9,444 nucleotides of DNA from Hyphomicrobiales bacterium (GTDB taxonomy: Bacteria; Pseudomonadota; Alphaproteobacteria; Rhizobiales; Aestuariivirgaceae): assembly GCA_026996935.1 (NCBI GenBank), contig JALWJW010000418.1, positions 1 to 9,444 of the forward strand, written 5' to 3'. Below the pieces are notes generated by a model. It was given only the letters and a program-made list of their open reading frames with translations, was not told the DNA's origin and did no database searches. Made by a program: the position numbers and the translations under genes. This document shows, one piece after another, positions 6,065-9,444 of this stretch (the stretch's first letter is position 1; every line of letters starts with the position of its first letter).

Positions 6065-6613
6065 ATGTTTAGAAAAATCACATTTACCGATAGAGCCGTT
6101 GTGAACGTTATTAGAACGCTGATGTTTCTGGCTTTTGCTTTTAACTTTATTGATGTACTGGATGCTTGGTTGAACGCTTTTTGGGGCGATACATCTAAGG
6201 TTTTTGAATTAGAAGGCATTAAAAGCGCTCATGGACCGCTTGTTATGTGGAAGCTTTTTGTCGGTGTTTCTTTGTACTCGGTGTTATTTGTCAGTATTGG
6301 TTGGGCATTTTGGTCTGTACATAAATTTTTTAAACAATTTTTGAAGCGGCAGGCTTTTGATGTGGATATTGCGATATCGATTCGAAATATTGCCCTCGGG
6401 CTTATTGGGTTTTGGGTCTTTATTGTTTTAATTGACGGATTAATGCCATTCGTCCTGACATATGGCTATCAGGAGACTAAAATGTCACTGTTCAACTTGA
6501 TACCTTTGGATATTGAACTGGTTTTTGGCGTTATTGGGGTGACGTTATTGGCTGTTGCGGTATTGTTAAAGCGTGGGCTAGAATTGCAGGAAGAAAGCCA
6601 ACAGATCATTTAA
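6065..6613 (+). CDS. DUF2975 family four-helix membrane protein
   Basis: This 182-residue inner-membrane protein has four predicted helices at about residues 12-34, 61-83, 105-128 and 148-168. Two family marks are visible: the stretch FKQFLKRQAFD (89-99), matching the charged loop of DUF2975 proteins, and the C-terminal KRGLELQEESQQII, the conserved RG-ELQEE tail. Family members are commonly encoded next to a small XRE/Cro regulator, as here; the biochemical role is not established. There is no ribosome binding site in front of the ATG at 6065, and the nearest promoter would start transcription at this ATG, so it may be translated from a leaderless message. The regulator gene follows after 25 bp. 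An antagonist or sensor role toward that regulator is only inference from gene pairing. Confidence 0.85.
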   Translation: MFRKITFTDRAVVNVIRTLMFLAFAFNFIDVLDAWLNAFWGDTSKVFELEGIKSAHGPLVMWKLFVGVSLYSVLFVSIGWAFWSVHKFFKQFLKRQAFDVDIAISIRNIALGLIGFWVFIVLIDGLMPFVLTYGYQETKMSLFNLIPLDIELVFGVIGVTLLAVAVLLKRGLELQEESQQII

Positions 6614-6638
6614 ATGTGTGAAAGAACCTATATAACCG

Positions 6639-6944
6639 ATGCCGATTATTGTAACCCTAGATATTATGCTTGCACGTCGAAAGACATCTTCACGTGAACT
6701 TGCAGCACATATCGGCATTACAGAAGCCAACTTATCTTTGTTGAAATCGGGTAAGGTTAAGGGTGTTCGTTTTGCAACGATTGAAGCGATTTGTGAATAT
6801 CTCGATTGCCAACCTGGTGATATTTTAACTTATGAACCGCAAGAGCAAACTCAATTAGTCACACGCTTTGACCCCGTGAGCGAAACCAGCCCAAACCAAA
6901 GCCAACCAGCCAAATATGATCGTTACCCCGCCAAAGGGAACTAA
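6639..6944 (+). CDS. Small XRE/Cro-type helix-turn-helix regulator (YozG-like)
   Basis: A 101-residue DNA-binding protein. Residues 1-66 match the short XRE subgroup paired with DUF2975: MPIIVTLDIMLARRKTSSREL, then the helix-turn-helix ELAAHIGITEANLSLLKSGK (20-39), then VRFATIEAICEYLDCQPGDIL (43-63). Relatives usually end soon after this point at about 65-80 residues. Here a polar tail of about 30 residues follows (Gln, Ser, Pro, Asn rich), encoded by DNA that is also the 3' end of the opposing DUF423 gene. The tail is therefore probably an acquired run-on, not a functional domain. The gene sits 25 bp behind the DUF2975 gene, likely co-transcribed, with only a weak purine run (AAAGAA) before the ATG. 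It probably regulates its own operon; targets are unknown. Confidence 0.88.
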   Translation: MPIIVTLDIMLARRKTSSRELAAHIGITEANLSLLKSGKVKGVRFATIEAICEYLDCQPGDILTYEPQEQTQLVTRFDPVSETSPNQSQPAKYDRYPAKGN

Positions 6945-7238
6945 AAAGCCAAGGGCTGTAAACCCAAGGAAGTATTTCAAGAATATTACACCTGCAAACA
7001 GCAAAATGCCAAGGGTAAATAATCCTGTTGAAATTTTTAATTTTGTTCTCAGCCCATCAGGCAATGGGGTATAGCTTGAGAAGCCCAAAATCAGCATCAC
7101 CAAGCCGTGAATTTGCTGGCTACGCACAGCTAACATCACTTTTTCAACGTCGTCGGGATCAATCCCATGGTTGGCATAGGCACCAGCCGCAACAGCGGTC
7201 AGGCCAAAAAAAGCACCAAGAAGCAAAGGCAGGTTCAT
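6855..7238 (-). CDS. DUF423 family small membrane protein (YgdD-like)
   Basis: A 127-residue inner-membrane protein with four predicted helices at about residues 5-21, 42-57, 70-90 and 94-118. Family marks visible are GAYANHG (19-25, the GA-GAH motif), QQIHGLVML (41-49), GILLFAGVIFLKYFLG (77-92) and PFGGVTIIFGW (101-111). Length and topology agree with DUF423, a widespread family without a proven function. Start support: AGGA lies 8 nt before the ATG at 7238. The gene converges on the XRE regulator, and their 3' ends overlap by 90 bp, with no terminator between them. It has no obvious partner on its own strand. Confidence 0.88.
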   Translation of the reverse strand: MNLPLLLGAFFGLTAVAAGAYANHGIDPDDVEKVMLAVRSQQIHGLVMLILGFSSYTPLPDGLRTKLKISTGLFTLGILLFAGVIFLKYFLGFTALGFLVPFGGVTIIFGWLALVWAGFAHGVKACD

Positions 7239-7719
7239 TTCAAAATTCCTATTCAGGACCAGCTAACAACCCTGTCTTTGTAATGATGAATCCATCAGCC
7301 AGATATAGGGCAAAGTGTTGCGTTGAAGGAAAGTCTGTTTATTTATGGAAATAATACGCAGGCCGATGAATGCTTTGAGACAGGTTCAGTCTTACTTAAG
7401 AATTTTTCCTGGATACACCACTTCTCACTCATGGTTTAATTTGAAGAATAAACACGGCTTGGAGTGCAAGTTTGTTAATGCTTAACGCAGGCGTTTTATC
7501 TAATCTTGTTAAAAAAGATTAACAAAACTGGCTAAATTTAGCCACTAACCTAAACATGAACGCAAGATGAACAGTGTATTCAGATAGTATTCTGTTTGCC
7601 TCTGATAGGTTGATCTCAAGTTAAGGCAAACCAGTTGCACAAAAATAAAAACAGCAACTCGATGTATTTTGAATGAAGATCAACACAAACGGCCACGTAG
7701 AGCCAAACAGGAGGTTACC
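7239..7719. other. Long palindrome-rich leader and intergenic region
   Basis: No gene is visible in these 481 bp between the divergent DUF423 and 69-residue peptide genes. Structured elements, all before the peptide gene: GTTAA-TGC-TTAAC (7474-7486); TTGTTAA (7506-7512) with TTAACAA (7519-7525); a perfect 16-bp palindrome TGGCTAAATTTAGCCA (7529-7544); and GTTTGCCT (7594-7601) with AGGCAAAC (7624-7631), extendable by CTG/CAG with one bulge. The recurrence of GTTAA/TTAAC suggests binding sites for a dimeric regulator. I cannot place a confident promoter. Confidence 0.55.
7529..7544. promoter_or_regulatory. Perfect 16-bp palindrome, candidate operator
   Basis: TGGCTAAA and TTTAGCCA abut with no spacer, giving complete dyad symmetry. 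It lies 175 bp before the ATG at 7720 and directly after another 7-bp inverted repeat (7506-7525). Symmetry and AT-rich centre suit a dimeric DNA-binding protein; the protein is not identified. Confidence 0.45.
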
Positions 7720-7929
7720 ATGTTTATACGCTTCGCACTTACCGCGCTTTCAACTGCATTTCTGGCAGCCGCTGCTTTGGCTGTTGTTCCATCACAATCT
7801 CAAACGGCGATGATTATTCCACTTAATCCCAGTGTGAACACGACAGTTATTGAGAAAAACAGCGCATGGCCTGTTAAGCAAAATATATCTCTTGACCCCT
7901 GCGCCAAGGTTTCTTGTGTAAACGCATAA
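7720..7929 (+). CDS. Small exported peptide, two cysteines, function unknown
   Basis: A 69-residue protein that I do not recognise. MFIRFALTALSTAFLAAAALA is a good Sec signal peptide with possible cleavage after residue 21 (ALA) or residue 30 (QTA). The mature part of about 40-48 residues is polar, with one Trp (residue 50) and a C-terminal CAKVSC pair (Cys61 and Cys66) that could form a disulfide in the periplasm. Start choice is firm: AGGAGGT (7709-7715) immediately precedes the ATG at 7720, the strongest ribosome binding site in the window. An in-frame TTG at 7669 is unlikely because it would bury the signal peptide. The strong site and long leader suggest high or regulated expression. It stands alone. 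Confidence 0.7.
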   Translation: MFIRFALTALSTAFLAAAALAVVPSQSQTAMIIPLNPSVNTTVIEKNSAWPVKQNISLDPCAKVSCVNA

Positions 7930-7939
7930 GATCAATAAA

Positions 7940-8003
7940 CAGTTTTGAGCCAAACAAATGGCTCACCAGTTTCGAGCCAAAAATAACTGGCTCGCCAGTT
8001 TCG
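7940..8003. repeat. Tandem palindromic units with CAGTTT(T/C)GAG
   Basis: CAGTTTTGAG or CAGTTTCGAG begins at 7940, 7967 and 7996. The first two copies each lead into a short hairpin: TGAGCCA (7946-7952) with TGGCTCA (7959-7965), and CGAGCCA (7973-7979) with TGGCTCG (7988-7994). The outer pair differs but remains complementary (T/A versus C/G), which suggests the pairing itself was preserved. No T-run follows either stem, so these are not simple terminators for the 69-residue gene. Confidence 0.7.
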
Positions 8004-8069
8004 AGAAGGTGCTCTATCGGTTTCCAGCACCCAGCCCCGCTCTAAAGTCCGGTGGTAGTGCCTTCTCGA
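8001..8069. repeat. Larger inverted repeat enclosing a second hairpin
   Basis: TCGAGAAGG (8001-8009) is the exact reverse complement of CCTTCTCGA (8061-8069). Inside or competing with it, GGTGCT (8008-8013) pairs with AGCACC (8026-8031). It continues directly from the third CAGTTTCGAG copy, so 7940-8069 behaves as one structured block of unknown role. Confidence 0.55.
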
Positions 8070-8150
8070 TTTCATTGTTTTGGCAAATGATGGTGTGGCT
8101 TTCAAGCCTATGCCAAGGGCAGTCAAAAAAGTAGTTCGTACCATTAAATT

Positions 8151-8447
8151 TTATATTTTAGTTTCTAATAGCTGATGTGTGATGTCTAGCCATTCAGGAT
8201 TGTTTTCTTTGATCAGGTTGATTTTCCATTGGCGCGGGTGTTTTTTGATATTCTTTTCGTGCTGAATTGTGTTGGTACTAATGATGTCCTTGGAACCATA
8301 TAAGAGTTTTGAGGCCGTATTTTTTTGTGAACCCTTTGATTAGCTCGTTTGGTGTTCAAAAATGCGCCGTGGTAAGCTTTTAGTCATGCCAACACAAAGC
8401 GTACCATTTTTCTTTGAAGCGAGAATATAAACGTATGCAGTATACAT
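8151..8447 (-). pseudogene. Broken GIY-YIG nuclease gene (YhbQ/UvrC-N-like, small)
   Basis: On the minus strand from ATG 8447 the frame reads MYTAYVYILASKKNGTLCVG, then MTKSLPRRIFEHQ, the start of a small GIY-YIG nuclease, but hits a stop at 8340-8342. The next part of the family (NELIKGFTKKYGLKTLIWFQ) is intact in the shifted frame, ending near 8285. The original frame then resumes with IQHEKNIKKHPRQWKINLI and NPEWLDI, ending at TAA 8151-8153. Two shifts therefore cancel and total length (98 codons) is normal for the family. The second signature tyrosine (LYVG in relatives) is Cys here, while Arg in PRRIFEH and Glu in HEKNIKK remain. There is no ribosome binding site. Loss of frame plus loss of the catalytic Tyr argue for decay, not only sequencing error. 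Confidence 0.85.
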
Positions 8448-8465
8448 CGGTGTATTGTTGCAAAC

Positions 8466-8514
8466 ATGGATCACCGGCACACGGCCGATGATGAGGACGT
8501 GGGGAAATGAAATT
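8466..8514 (+). repeat. REP-like palindromic unit A
   Basis: Begins ATGGATCACCGGC; stem CGGC (8475-8478) with GCCG (8484-8487), then GATGATGAGGA. It matches unit C (8592-8640) in the same orientation over 49 bp with scattered differences. It starts 19 bp from the start of the GIY-YIG relic. Confidence 0.75.
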
Positions 8515-8520
8515 ACTAAC

Positions 8521-8566
8521 TCCCCCTATCTCCCTCATTGTCGGGCATGTTCCGACAAGCCATTGG
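8521..8566 (-). repeat. REP-like palindromic unit B (inverted)
   Basis: Read on the minus strand it aligns with units A and C: ATGG, a 6-bp stem TGTCGG (8552-8557) with CCGACA (8539-8544) around a 7-nt loop, then ATGAGGGAGA shared with unit C. It has opposite orientation to its neighbours, as in alternating REP clusters. Confidence 0.7.
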
Positions 8567-8591
8567 CTGGGGGTTGCCAGACTATGGCGCG

Positions 8592-8640
8592 ATGGATCAA
8601 CGGCATAAAGCCGATGATGAGGGAGAGGGTGATGAAAAGT
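8592..8640 (+). repeat. REP-like palindromic unit C
   Basis: Begins ATGGATCAACGGC; stem CGGC (8601-8604) with GCCG (8610-8613), then GATGATGAGGGAGAGGG. It ends 14 bp from the uvrB stop codon, so it lies in the uvrB 3' untranslated region and may stabilise or end that message. Confidence 0.75.
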
Positions 8641-8654
8641 AGTTGTGTGGATGG

Positions 8655-9444
8655 TTACTTCTTCTTCCCTTTCGGCCAGCTTTTTTCGGGCCGTTCAATC
8701 CGCGACCCACGTTGGCGGCTTTTGCTGGCTTGCATTTTGGCCATGGGGTCGTTCATAATTAGGAGTTCTTGTTGTTTGAGGCGTTTGACTTCATCGCGCA
8801 ATCTTGCAGCTTCTTCAAATTCCAGATCAGCGGCGGCGTTGCGCATGCGGGTTTCCATATCGGCGATGATGGTTGACAGGTTGTGGCCAACGGTGGCGAT
8901 GCCGCCGTCTTCATTAAAGCCTTCACCCAGGCCGACAGTGACGTGATCGCCCTCGGACTCGCTACCCATAATATCAGAAATGCTTTTCTTGATACTGGCG
9001 GGGGTGATATTGTGTTCTTTATTATAGGCTTCTTGTTTCTCACGGCGGCGGTCGGTTTCGGCCATGGCGCGTTCCATTGAGCCTGTGATTTTGTCCGCAT
9101 ACAGAATAACCCGTCCGTCCACATTACGAGCGGCACGGCCAATGGTTTGGACCAGTGAGGTTTCAGAACGTAAAAAGCCTTCTTTATCGGCATCAAGAAT
9201 GGCCACAAGCGAACATTCAGGAATGTCCAGGCCTTCACGTAAAAGGTTGATGCCGATAAGGACATCAAATGCGCCGAGGCGCAAATCTCGGATGATTTCA
9301 ATACGCTCTAATGTGTCAATGTCGGAGTGCATATAGCGCACGCGGATGCCTTGTTCGTGCATGTATTCGGTTAAATCTTCGGCCATGCGTTTGGTCAAAG
9401 TGGTGACCAATATGCGATAGCCCTTTTGGGCCACTTCTATACAT
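8655..9444 (-). CDS. uvrB: Excinuclease ABC subunit B, N-terminal part beyond the window
   Basis: UvrB is the damage-verifying helicase-fold subunit of UvrABC nucleotide excision repair. About 262 C-terminal residues are visible of the usual 660-730. In order from the right edge: RILVTTLTKRMAEDLTEYM (motif IV region), RVRYMHSDIDTLERIEIIRD, FDVLIGINLLREGLDIPEC (motif V), SLVQTIGRAARN (motif VI, arginine finger), then a linker and the C-terminal UVR domain DLEFEEAARLRDEVKRLKQQ, which contacts UvrC. A basic tail (KSWPKGKKK) ends the protein. Codons run unbroken to 9443, so the gene continues past the edge and the true start is outside. The REP-like cluster directly follows the stop. Confidence 0.97.
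   Translation of the reverse strand, partial: CIEVAQKGYRILVTTLTKRMAEDLTEYMHEQGIRVRYMHSDIDTLERIEIIRDLRLGAFDVLIGINLLREGLDIPECSLVAILDADKEGFLRSETSLVQTIGRAARNVDGRVILYADKITGSMERAMAETDRRREKQEAYNKEHNITPASIKKSISDIMGSESEGDHVTVGLGEGFNEDGGIATVGHNLSTIIADMETRMRNAAADLEFEEAARLRDEVKRLKQQELLIMNDPMAKMQASKSRQRGSRIERPEKSWPKGKKK

Noticed and set aside
6043..6072. Nine-codon leader peptide overlapping the DUF2975 ATG
   Set aside because: No ribosome binding site, and the predicted transcription start lies downstream of its ATG.
8001..8069. Possible tRNA or tRNA-like gene
   Set aside because: The stems do not form a cloverleaf, and there is no T-loop GGTTCGA-type sequence or acceptor end.
7932..8144. 70-codon minus-strand frame, Trp-rich at its end
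   Set aside because: No ribosome binding site; its coding look comes from the repeated GAGCCA/TGGCTC palindromes. It may be part of a repeat element, but not a supported gene.
8466..8640. CRISPR array
   Set aside because: Only three diverged palindromic units, one inverted, with unequal spacing and no cas genes; REP-like units explain it better.

Overview
The window looks like chromosomal DNA of a mid-GC alphaproteobacterium. The evidence is the alphaproteobacterial flavour of the TrxB and UvrB sequences, a small outer-membrane barrel whose mature start (FDWSGFYLG) matches the Omp25/Omp31-type family, and intergenic REP-like palindromes next to a small GIY-YIG nuclease relic. I cannot name the genus. 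It is not a phage, plasmid or classic island: both edges are housekeeping genes (trxB on the left, uvrB on the right, both on the minus strand and both cut by the window), with a run of mostly single-gene transcription units between them.

Layout. 1-899: trxB (minus). 900-1401: a gene-free stretch with a long imperfect hairpin (1122-1219) and three GAAC repeats spaced 11 bp apart. 1402-2838: a group II PLP-dependent decarboxylase (plus). 3183-3761: a low-complexity Ala/Lys/Glu lipoprotein (minus) built from 87-bp and 54-bp tandem repeats, with a clear terminator. 4045-4320: a 91-residue membrane protein (plus) preceded by a perfect 12-bp tandem repeat. 4426-5064: a class I SAM methyltransferase (minus). 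5225-5872: an outer-membrane beta-barrel (minus). 6065-6944: a DUF2975 membrane protein plus a small XRE/Cro regulator (plus). 6855-7238: a DUF423 membrane protein (minus) whose 3' end overlaps the regulator gene by 90 bp. 7720-7929: a 69-residue exported peptide with a strong ribosome binding site and a long palindrome-rich leader. 7940-8640: a repeat-rich tract holding inverted repeats, a broken GIY-YIG nuclease gene and three REP-like units. 8655-9444: the 3' part of uvrB (minus).

How the genes relate. Only the DUF2975/XRE pair looks like an operon with a shared job; the pairing recurs in bacteria but its function is not settled. The promoter I see for it would place transcription start on the DUF2975 ATG, so the message may be leaderless. 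The other genes appear to be independent units, several separated by recognisable stem-loops. I found no CRISPR array, tRNA, rRNA, insertion sequence or complete defence system. The least explained parts are the 1122-1219 hairpin, the 7940-8640 repeat/nuclease-relic tract, the repeat-built lipoprotein, and the two small uncharacterised proteins at 4045-4320 and 7720-7929.
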